A stretch of 64,000 nt of DNA from Globodera rostochiensis (Eukaryota > Nematoda > Chromadorea > Rhabditida > Heteroderidae). The notes beneath the pieces were generated by a model that saw only the letters and a program-made list of their open reading frames with translations, did no database searches and had not been told where the DNA came from. The translations under genes were made by a program, and so were the position numbers. Positions 8,450 to 17,508 of this stretch are shown one piece after another. Location: NCBI GenBank assembly GCA_018350325.1, contig JAEVLN010000016.1, positions 1,798,044 to 1,862,043 of the forward strand, in the 5' to 3' direction. How positions within the stretch are numbered: the stretch's first letter is position 1; every line of letters starts with the position of its first letter.

Positions 8450-11400
8450 ATGTCCAATACTATTCCTACTGAATCCCCAAACTCGACCCTCGGGTTGAAC
8501 GAAAAAGTGAGTACGGGCCCCGAGCCCGGACCAGGTGAAAGAGTGACGGAGATGGAAACGGAATCCAGCGAAAACTCGGCCTTAGGGCTGAACGAAAAAG
8601 AGAAAGAAATTGAGGGCCAACAAGGCATGGTGGCACCGATCCACCGAAATCCCCGCGATCCGTTGGGTCTGGCTGAATTGTCAGCCACGAGTGAAACATC
8701 GGCCTTCGGGCTGAACGAAAATGTGATGGAAGTCGGAGGGTTTGGAGACCCGGCCGAAGAAGGTGGTGGAAGCTTTGCCAACGGAGGATTTGACAACCCG
8801 AACCCGTCCGGCTCAAGCACGGGAGCAGGTCAGGTGAGGGGAAACAAAAAAGGGCTTTCCCTGTCAAGCCTAACGGCTGCACTCGATGCCGAAGATGAGC
8901 CTGAGTCCGGCGACGAAACGGCGGACAGCACATCCCCGGCATGGTACCTCATCGCACAAGTGCGGAATGACGGAGCTGTGGCGGCACGAATTCCGAGGAA
9001 TTCGGCATGGCCAGTGCTAGTCCTCATTCCGCCGGGAATGGTGGAGACATCCCGGCCGTTCGAATGCGGAGACACTGTTCAAATCGAGGCGTACGAGCGC
9101 GTGCAGACCGCCAACGGTTGGGCAGATGTGAACGGATGGCAACACATCCCGGCAGCGAAATTAAGTCACCAAGCAGTGGCAGTCAAGGTAAGTGACTGGA
9201 AACAGATTCAGTTCACGACCGCCCTGGGGCTCGTCACGCGTGTTCATCGGGACCCGCGCACCCGTCAACTGCGATCGGCGGACGTGGCAGCTCTGGAACT
9301 GCCCTGCGTGCTCAAGGTGTTTCGCCGGCATCTGCCAGCCGATCTGAACCACACCACCATCCGCTACCGCGGGCTCGTTCGCCTCAATCTGTTGGCCATC
9401 AACCGTCCACAGCGCGTGCTGGTGCATAACAGCTATGTGTTGCCAGGCGGTTTCCCGCACAGGACTGGCGACGAGCTGGTGGCAACCAACCCGAAGGTGA
9501 TCGCCGGAGTCGAGGGCGAACAGGTCGGGTTTGAATTTCCATTCGGAAAAGAGCTCTCGTGGGAGGGCATTCAACTTGGAGAAAAAGCGATGGGGGCGGC
9601 TATAGCCGCACAAATCGCGGATGTACAGGCGGAATTGCGCAAGCACACGCTGTTGGTGGAACCGACCATCGTGCGCATCGTGGAGGACTACCAAATTGTT
9701 CTGTCCTTCCGCCGTAACGTCCAGACGATCGAAGAGCTGACACAGCTAACCGAAACGTGGGAAGAGGACACGGCTGTTTCGTGTCGCGTGGACCAAAGGG
9801 ACGAACGGAGGCCGTGCGCCTCCGGGTTTGTGACCAGGGTAGAAAAAGACGTTGCAGCTCCAGGATATGTGATGCGAGCGGAGGTGATCTTGGCCCATCA
9901 ACCGGCAAAGAAGCAGAGCACCTGGGAGGAATTCCAGGCACTGAGGGACGGCGAGCTGCAGTACGTCGAGCTAAAGCCGATGGTGTCCACGAGAGCGCTC
10001 CAGGACAGAGCGGAACTGTTGGCAGGCAACAACTGCTCCAATTGGGCGAAGAAAGGCGATCATCCCAACAGTTCGCTGGGAAAAATGATGGCAATACTGC
10101 TCGGCCGACCGATCGCGCAACCGCAACCGGCAATTACATCAGGTATCATGGGATTTGGTCCATTACAGATGCTGCGCGGAGGTCAGCGCGACAGCGCAGA
10201 GCTGATGCTCGACCCGGAAACTCGCGTCCTGTTTCAACAGGCCGGGCCCGGAACGGGTAAGACATTCACAGCCGCAGCCATCATTGCAGGGATCCTGCAG
10301 GCCGATCCGCAGGCCAGAATTCTGGCGGTCGCACCGCCGAATGTGGCTGTGGTCAAATTCGTGCTCGAAATGCAAGGCGTCCTGGAAGTCAGCGGACAAC
10401 AAGAGCGAATGGTTGCTCTCTTCAGCGGAGCGGGCAAGCAAAATTATGCACAGGAAGTCGAGCGCATTGCGCCGCACCTGCTGGCTACCGCTGTCGAACC
10501 GGAAGACTTCCAGGAGCTGCTGCAACCAGCGGCGAGGCGAAGCGTGGTGCGATACCTGCGGGCGTGCGCTCAAAACCCCCGGCTTGCACAAGAAGCAGCG
10601 GTGGCTCGTCTGGTTAAAGAACACAGCGAGCGGCGCCTCTGCTTTGCCACACTGTCGTTCGCCGAACAGGTTGCGGGATTGTTTTCAGAGACAACGCACC
10701 TGCTGATTGACGAGGCAGGACAGGCACCATACGTTCAAGTGCTCTCGCTGGTCGGCCAGCTGCCCGCTCTGAAGAAGCTAATGATTACCGGGGATAGAAG
10801 ACAGTTAAAGGTGCATTTGCCCTCGCTTCCCGTGGCGATTCGGGAGGACCTGGGCCTCGACACGGTTATACAGAATCTTGACGTGGCGGAAGGCACGGAC
10901 GTCACAACGCTGACGGTAAGTTATCGGTCTCATCCCGCCATCGTCAGGTGCGTGGAAGCTGGATTCTATCGGCCACACAACGAGCGACTCACACCCGGTC
11001 GCTGCGACGCGGAGCGAGCTCTGTTAACAGGGCAAGACGCCTTCAAATTGCCAATGCGAGGATCACCACTGATCCTCATTCACCAGCGGGATCAGGCGGA
11101 ACGTGACGAAACGTCGCTGTCCTCCCTCAACCAACGGCAATCCGTCACGGCAATGGAAGTGCTCCGAGTGCTGACCGAAGTCTTCTCGCCGGAAGTGACG
11201 ATTCGGTGCATATGCCTGTACGCGAGTCAGGCACAGGACATTGCGAGACGCGTGCGAGAGACAGAAGGACTCGGCCACGTTCGAGTCACGACAGCCGACG
11301 CAACTCAGGGGCACGAGGCAATGCTGGCAGTCGTGGTGACCACGTGTTCGCAGATCAACCCGGACGCCGAAGGGAATCCGTTCTGGGCCAGCGCCGACCG

Positions 11401-11788
11401 CGTCGATGTCGCCCTGTCTCGAGCGAGTCACGGACTCGTGCTGATCGGAGACCTTCTACTGCTCAGCAGAACGGCAACATGGCAGAGATTCCTCCGACAG
11501 GCAACGAACGAAACCGTTGTTGTCGGGGACAACTACCTGCAGGCAATCCGTGACCCGCGCAGTGAGTACGCCGAAGACGGTCACCTGATGTCGGGTGAGC
11601 GGCTGTCGGTGAGATCTGAGGAGTTCTACCGCCGGTTTGACGTGAGGGAAGTCGGCCAAGGCCAAAACAGGGGAGGAGGGGGAATGGACAGATATCAGCC
11701 CTACCTTTATCAGGGACGTCGTGGTGATCAACAACGACAACGCGGCGGCGACCGTGGCACGGCGCGAGGCGGACCGATGCGCCGATAA
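8450..11788 (+). CDS. UPF1-like superfamily 1 helicase with RGG-type tail
   Basis: 1,112 residues. The N-terminal 125 residues are low-complexity and carry three copies of the shared motif (STLGLNEK, SALGLNEK, SAFGLNEN at nt 8,483, 8,576 and 8,699). A beta-rich region follows (about 160-560). The helicase core has Walker A G599-P-G-T-G-K604-T605, Walker B D754-E-A-G-Q758, motif III T780-G-D-R-R-Q-L786, S824-Y-R-S-H-P, motif V A951-T-Q-G-H-E, and motif VI V987-A-L-S-R-A. This is the AAA_11/AAA_12 layout of UPF1/MOV10/NFX1-type 5'-to-3' RNA or DNA helicases. The C-terminus is rich in G and R (GGGG, RGG-like), suiting nucleic-acid binding. The shared motif and strand link it to the gag block. 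Its role there, such as replication or RNP packaging, is unknown. The reading frame is fully intact. Confidence 0.85.
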   Translation: MSNTIPTESPNSTLGLNEKVSTGPEPGPGERVTEMETESSENSALGLNEKEKEIEGQQGMVAPIHRNPRDPLGLAELSATSETSAFGLNENVMEVGGFGDPAEEGGGSFANGGFDNPNPSGSSTGAGQVRGNKKGLSLSSLTAALDAEDEPESGDETADSTSPAWYLIAQVRNDGAVAARIPRNSAWPVLVLIPPGMVETSRPFECGDTVQIEAYERVQTANGWADVNGWQHIPAAKLSHQAVAVKVSDWKQIQFTTALGLVTRVHRDPRTRQLRSADVAALELPCVLKVFRRHLPADLNHTTIRYRGLVRLNLLAINRPQRVLVHNSYVLPGGFPHRTGDELVATNPKVIAGVEGEQVGFEFPFGKELSWEGIQLGEKAMGAAIAAQIADVQAELRKHTLLVEPTIVRIVEDYQIVLSFRRNVQTIEELTQLTETWEEDTAVSCRVDQRDERRPCASGFVTRVEKDVAAPGYVMRAEVILAHQPAKKQSTWEEFQALRDGELQYVELKPMVSTRALQDRAELLAGNNCSNWAKKGDHPNSSLGKMMAILLGRPIAQPQPAITSGIMGFGPLQMLRGGQRDSAELMLDPETRVLFQQAGPGTGKTFTAAAIIAGILQADPQARILAVAPPNVAVVKFVLEMQGVLEVSGQQERMVALFSGAGKQNYAQEVERIAPHLLATAVEPEDFQELLQPAARRSVVRYLRACAQNPRLAQEAAVARLVKEHSERRLCFATLSFAEQVAGLFSETTHLLIDEAGQAPYVQVLSLVGQLPALKKLMITGDRRQLKVHLPSLPVAIREDLGLDTVIQNLDVAEGTDVTTLTVSYRSHPAIVRCVEAGFYRPHNERLTPGRCDAERALLTGQDAFKLPMRGSPLILIHQRDQAERDETSLSSLNQRQSVTAMEVLRVLTEVFSPEVTIRCICLYASQAQDIARRVRETEGLGHVRVTTADATQGHEAMLAVVVTTCSQINPDAEGNPFWASADRVDVALSRASHGLVLIGDLLLLSRTATWQRFLRQATNETVVVGDNYLQAIRDPRSEYAEDGHLMSGERLSVRSEEFYRRFDVREVGQGQNRGGGGMDRYQPYLYQGRRGDQQRQRGGDRGTARGGPMRR

Positions 11789-12835
11789 GAAAGAGGAGAA
11801 GGAAGAGGACGGAGGACTTCAATCGATATGGAAATTCACGGGAAATTCCCCAACACCAAAAAAAAGGCAAAGCAGTCACTCCACCCAACAAAAAACGGCC
11901 AAACCAAAAGGTTGGGCCAGGGCCGAAAACCCCCTCAGTTCGCCCGGACCCTTAAGTCGCCCCCCCTCACTCTCAAACACCTCATCACTTCCCCAAAAAA
12001 AAAAAAAAAAAAAAAAAAACGCCCCACTCACGACACGGAATGACTCCGGGGCGTGCTCCTCGGAGGCCCGGTCATCCATCTCGACGATGGACGTGTTGCT
12101 CCCTTCGGGAGGCGCAACCTGACCGAGGATCTCTGGATGGGAGCATCGATGGACGAAGCCAGTGCTCGGAGTCGGAAGGCACTCACCCCTCTTCTGCATC
12201 AGCCGAAAGGCATCACTCTCTTTTTGAGGATCGGGGACGATCCTGAGGGAAAGGGGAGCTGTAAGGGAATTCGGCATCATTCAAAAGAGTGAAGGGACTG
12301 CCCTTTGCCCTCCCCGCACATCGATCGGACATTTCCACATTTCCATTTCCCTTCGCCCCGCCCAACGCTTGTCGATGTTTCCCCTCCCCTCAAACGACGA
12401 GTCAGTCGATCGACCGCAGAGTTGTGGTGAATTGTTGTTCCTCGATATCGGGGAGAGTTGTGCGAGGAATAAAAGAGGAATGTCGCGAGGCGCAATTTGG
12501 GGGACCAACATCAACCCAGGGCCCGGGTTCCCTCCAATTCACTTCCCCCCCCCCCTCCTCTCTCGTCGCCCTCTCCACTCCCGCACCATCCGGATTTCAA
12601 CGGTGCTTGCCCGACTGGGGGCCCCAACACGCCTCCCTCACTACAGGTTGTTTGCGAAAGGCGTTCAACGACTTCTTCCAGTGGTGGCGCCTCTTCCATA
12701 AAGGCCTCGGCATCCCGCGCAGGGCTAAAAGGCCCATCCAATATTGGCGGCATGTCGCCATCCTCCAAAAAATCCATTATTCAAAAGTTGAGCTAAAAAT
12801 TATTCGTAAAGCAAAATTTTGATTGGGGCAACAAT
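11789..12835. other. GC-rich 3' region with A25 tract, no assigned gene
   Basis: GC stays high for about 1 kb after the helicase stop and falls abruptly at about 12,830. An uninterrupted run of 25 A occurs at 11,995-12,019, which could be a retrotransposed poly(A) tail or a simple A-tract. Several frames are open on both strands, as expected in GC-rich DNA. A minus-strand frame from 12,777 starts with an acidic N-terminus (MDFLEDGDMPPILDG), and a plus-strand frame at 12,053-12,292 also looks protein-like. I cannot choose between them, and no terminal repeat of the ORF block was found. Confidence 0.35.
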
Positions 12836-13195
12836 GAGCAAACGTTAGTACAAACTTAACAATTAAGAACGTTGCCCAATATTAAACACAAATAAACAAT
12901 CATAGAATGTAAAGCGCCGTTTTTCAATACGAAAGCTTTTTTATTTTACTTTACGTTTTTGACCAAGCTAAATTTTATTGAGAAATTATTGTAAAATAAA
13001 CAAAGTGAGCTATCAAATTTCAATCGAAAGCAATTTTATTTAAATTTTGAAATTTTTTATTTTTTTACGATTTTTCTATCATGATTTATTAAGAAATTTT
13101 GGAATTTTATAAATATTTTTTTATATTTTGTAAATAATTTTGAATTTTATAAATTTATTAAATTATTTAAATATTTAATTTTAAAAAATAATATT

Positions 13196-13640
13196 TGCTC
13201 GTGCAGGGCTTTGAACTTGGCAGCTGCCTGCAGGGCCCCTTGCTCGCGCAGGGGATTGAACTTTGCTCTTGGCTGCAAACCCCCTCACTCACTACTGCAG
13301 TGGAGACAATTTGTTTATTCCCCTTGGCTGACGTCATTCTTCACCATATAGGGGCAATAGCGGCCATTGCTCCCAATACACCATTGGCCAAGTGGTTAGT
13401 GCTCTCGTCTCTCTCTCGCAGTGGCAGCGGGGGTTCGGCTCCCCGCAGCGGCGGATGAATTTTTCGGATTAAAAATATTTTGGCAGAGTCAAAAAAAGTC
13501 GCGCAGCTTCGCAAGTGAAAGTGCGCAAGATGTTCAAACGTCTTAAGATTTAGAAATTTCAAAAAATTTAAAAAAGTCGCGCAGCAGCCCTGCCAATAGG
13601 TCTGGGCTTCGGGACTCAGCTGACCAGCGCTCAAATGGCC
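13196..13640. repeat. CGCGCAG-rich flank with short direct repeats
   Basis: Two imperfect copies of GCTCGYGCAGGG..TTGAACTT lie at about 13,197 and 13,237. GTCGCGCAGC occurs at 13,498 and 13,576, and a GCGCTCA..TGGCC repeat at 13,628-13,675. The vocabulary matches the 90-bp repeat left of the ORF block, so both flanks may belong to one element. TGACGTCA palindromes (CRE-like) occur at about 13,329 and 13,706. Confidence 0.4.
13378..13450 (+). other. tRNA-like sequence (A box and B box)
   Basis: A box TGGCCAAGTGG at 13,385 and B box GGTTCGGCTCC at about 13,432, 37 bp apart as in tRNA genes. The T arm pairs in four of five positions. The putative acceptor strands do not pair, so this is a tRNA-derived remnant or SINE head more likely than a working tRNA. 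Confidence 0.35.
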
Positions 13641-13699
13641 TGGCGCTCACCTGGCTGGCGGGCGCTCACTTGGCCGCCAACCCTCCCATACCTTTTGGC

Positions 13700-16360
13700 T
13701 TTGATGACGTCATTACCGTACCCGGACAAATGGCAGAGGGTAACTACTCTTTACTTTTAAATTCAATTATAGCTAGGATTTTTTCTACAACTCTCACAAT
13801 TTGAAGAATAAGCGAACTTATAGTACTTATATGTTTGAGTTTAATTATTAAGCTTAATTAAATGGTTTCACTGTAGTTGGTAAGTTGCCACGCACGAATA
13901 AATAATAGGGTTTATTTCCACGCCACTTTATTTCTGTAGAAAGAAATTGTAAATATTTTTAATTTTACAAAATGATATTAGATAGTTTAATTAGGGATTT
14001 ATAAATTATTTTGTATATAAAGTTTTAAACAAACGAAGAATTCGGTTTTTTTCATTTATTTTCAAAATTAATATGTATTTTTACAATTATCTATTAATCA
14101 GTAAATTCAGGCACTCGTCGTGTTGTATGTTTTTAGTCATCAATATAATTTTAACATATCTATGTATAGGTGTATAGGTCCTTCCGCGAAAAGTCGGGGC
14201 CGGGGTTGAAGAAAATTTAGTTCATACAATTTTCATAAAAATTTCAGCAATAAATCTTTATTGACACAACAACTCAAAATAACAGAAATCAACAAAATTT
14301 TTCTAGAGGCGAAACTCCTTCAAAAATCTTATTGTGGCCAAAAAAGTTTCTTGATGTGGTATAAGGATTTACATTTATTTTATTTAAGTAAACATTCAGT
14401 GTATTCGGCTAATACTAATACTGACTTTTATATCATAAATATTTTCTTTGACAGTTTCTTCTCGTCTTTTCTCTTCTTTTCATCAATTAGCAACTTTGCC
14501 AATATTATCTAATTTGATACCATTTTTTTAATATTTATTCTTTTCGTGTTTGCGTCTTATTTTAATTTATGGATTATTTCTCCTCTTACATATTTCCCAA
14601 GATAAATGACAAGAGCCATTCATCTAAAAAAAGGGTTTAAAAGGAAAAATTAATAATTATTTTTTTTATATGTTATTTCTACCGTGTAAAATCTTTCTAA
14701 ATGCATTTGTATTTTAAATTTATGGCTCGGATTAAAAAAAATATTTCTTTTAATATGCAGCATCATTGATCAACGAATAATATTTTGTGTGTGATATATC
14801 GTTCTTTATCATTTATGGGTGCTGTCGGCTAAATCAAAATGTTTTTATGCGATAAGGTTATTTTTGAGCTTCTCTTTCCACAACAAATACACAAAAAACA
14901 CAAAAAAAAATTGGCTTCTCGACTTATAATGTTTAGACCGTTATTTAACCGTTTTTTTCTACATTATTAACTAATCGGTTAAACATAACATTATATGCTT
15001 GAAAAATAAAATGTATGAAAATATGCAACATTTTGAATTTTATTAAATGATAGCGTGTGGCATAATCTGTACTGTTTTTTAAATTTTTTTAGAGTTTTTA
15101 TATTTTTAATTATTTTAACATTTTAAACTATTGTTGACAAGTAAATTTAAATAATTTAACTAATAAAGTTTACGTGAACACAAATTATTTGTTTCTATAA
15201 TCTAAATTATTTATAGGTTTCTTTGTTGAAGTTTAGTATTAAATTTTTTTAAATGATGTTAGTCATTTAAATTTGGTATTATATTAAGATTTCGTATTTA
15301 ACAAGTTGACAGGGCGCCGAGTTAATTTAAATTCTTGATGATTTCATTATTTTATTGCAAACCTGCATTCCAATCAGCGCAAGGCCTTCACACAGGTATG
15401 CCGTGACAAATTAATAAAAAAAATGCGCTTACAAATTAGCTAAAAGGTCTTAAAAAAGGATTTATTATAAAGAAAAATAAAAAGTGAAAAAAAAATTCTC
15501 ATAATGTTAATAAATAACCAACCTTTATAAGTGATATATACTCAGTTTTTTTATCGATAAGAAAATTAAGCCAATAAAAAAAAATTAAAATCACAGGCCA
15601 AAGCGTGCTACAGATTTCAACAAAACCAAGCCTGGACAAATGATGAAAAAAGTGAAAGAAATAACAAGCGATTATTTGAAAGAAAAAAAACATTTAAACA
15701 CTAAAATGTTATGGCTTAGGCCAAAGCTATTGTTTTATTGGAATCAAATATAAGCAAATCTAACCAAATATGATTTAATCATTACAGTCATTAAAAACAT
15801 TACTTCATTACAATTGAGAATAACTAACAAAAATACTTTGAAATCAAATATTGTTATATAAATATCGTATTTTAAGATATTTTATTAAAAGTAATATTTA
15901 ATTATAAGTTATGACAAAATGATTTACATTTGTGCCTTCATGCACATCATCAAATTAAATAAAAAATATGCATAAAAAACTTATACAGCAAGGAGAGGGT
16001 GTAACGCAGCCCAACAAAAAGTCGTATTGTCGCGCGGCGACGAAGACGTCTGATTTGCCGTACATTAAAACTGTAATCGAGAAAAAAAAAATTTTTAAAT
16101 TCATTTTTTTAAAGTTTTTTATACTTTTATATTGTCTACCTTCATAATAATTTAAAGTTTTATCTTTACTTAATTATTTAAATAGCTACAAAATGAATAC
16201 GTCTTACATAACAACAGATTTGCTCTGATATTAAATTAAACCAATCAAAGTTAAAAATTAATAATCTTGTGCTGTCAGTCATAACTAAGATCTCAAAGAA
16301 GCTACATCTTATAATATTTTTAAAAATATTGAAAATTGATGAAATATTAAAGTTACATTA
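13700..16360. other. AT-rich region, no assigned gene
   Basis: Very AT-rich sequence. An exon-like island at 15,989-16,072 is bordered by ACAG and GTAATC on the plus strand. On the minus strand the overlapping stretch is bordered by CAAATCAG and GTATAAG, so its strand is undecided. Nothing else is supported. Confidence 0.3.
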
Positions 16361-16958
16361 CTTGGCAACAGGCATGAGCATGGATACAAATTTTAAATCC
16401 GTGTCCGGATTATCCGTGGCTTTTGAATCCGTATCCGTTTGTATCCGTCTCATTTTTCGAAATTCATATCCGTATCCGCTCCGCGGATATCCGCAATATC
16501 CGCTGAGAAAATTTTTTCCAATTTTTTAAAGCAAAAATTACGAATTTTTTTTCTCAGTACATATGTAATTGTTATCTTCCCCTTTGACATCATTGTCAGC
16601 AAGAGATTGAGATTGCGGGTACGGGTAGTGCCTTTTTTTTCAAAAAATCTTTAATTTTTTATCTGGGAAGAAGGGTCCGACGGTGCCGGCAGGCGTCGTC
16701 GCAAAAAATTTTAAGATTTTTGTTAAGAAATTTCAAGGGGGGAGGAGGGGAGTCGGCGGTGCCAATAGGCGCCGCCGAAAAAATTTTGAACTTTTGACTC
16801 AATTTGTTAAGAGATTTGAAACCAAAAATGTAAAAATTTGGCACTTTTTTGAAGCTTTTAGGAGTGGTAAGAGTCCGGCACTGCCGACAGGCGCCGCCGG
16901 GAGAATTTACAAAATTGACAATATTTATTTAGAAATTGAAGAAAAAAATCAGGAAAAT

Positions 16959-17172
16959 GTGAATTTTTTTTAAATCTTTTTGTATTCATTTTAATAAAAA
17001 ATATTTTTGGAAATTTATTAAAATTTTATTAATGCGGGGAAGCGTTTTTGTGAATTGAGGCAAATGTGAATTTTTTTTAAATCTTTTTGTATTCATTTTA
17101 ATAAAAAATATTTTTGGAAATTTATTAAAATTTTATTAATGCGGGGAAGCGTTTTTGTGAATTGAGGCAAAA
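16959..17172. repeat. 107-bp tandem duplication inside the hAT element
   Basis: GTGAATTTTTTTTAAATC starts at 16,959 and again at 17,066. Both copies run to GCGTTTTTGTGAATTGAGGC and look identical by eye. Confidence 0.9.
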
Positions 17173-17189
17173 CGATAAATAAGTAATTC

Positions 17190-17258
17190 AGTCAAGAGGG
17201 TTCGAACCAAAGGACAACATATGAAAAATCGAAGAGCAAACCACTAGACCGTGGTTTC
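17190..17258 (-). other. tRNA-like sequence inside the hAT element
   Basis: On the minus strand, A-box-like GGTCTAGTGG (17,241-17,250) and a perfect B box GGTTCGAACC (17,199-17,208), 33 bp apart. T-stem pairing is poor, so it is probably a tRNA-derived fragment. Confidence 0.35.
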
Positions 17259-17508
17259 AATTCGAGGTACAGTTGTAAATAAAGTTGAAATTTTTGTCAA
17301 AAAGTATGAAAGACCACCGCCTTTCCTCGGCAAAAATCAAAAATTATTATAAAAATACTTGTACTCAAATATACAGATATGAACGGATATCCATGGATTT
17401 CACTTTCATATCCGTATCCATCCGTGTCCGTCCTGTTTATAAAATTTCATATCCGTATCCGGATAATCCGCGGATATCCGGATATCCGTGCTCATGCCTG
17501 CTTGGCAA

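Larger units (their letters stand above)
16369..17500. mobile_element. Non-autonomous hAT element, 1,132 bp, with 8-bp TSD
   Basis: Terminal inverted repeats CAGGCATGAGCAYGGATA are flanked by a perfect 8-bp duplication CTTGGCAA (16,361-16,368 and 17,501-17,508), the hallmark of hAT transposons. Subterminal ATCCG/ATATCCG words occur many times at both ends, as in hAT transposase-binding regions. No transposase ORF is present. The interior holds two GC hairpins (16,754-16,777; 16,876-16,899), a 107-bp direct duplication and a minus-strand tRNA-like sequence, so it is a composite passenger. Confidence 0.9.

Noticed and set aside
7669..8472. 267-codon plus-strand ORF overlapping the small glycoprotein
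   Set aside because: Low-complexity composition, no domain, and it overlaps a better candidate in another frame.
9161..11891. Several long ORFs antisense or out of frame to the helicase
   Set aside because: Shadows of a GC-rich coding frame that carries all helicase motifs.
1..13700. Long terminal repeats around the gag/helicase block
   Set aside because: I compared the flanks by eye and found shared short words but no direct repeat of LTR length.
15360..15398. Possible plus-strand exon ending at GTATGC
   Set aside because: No AG acceptor within reach of its open frame.
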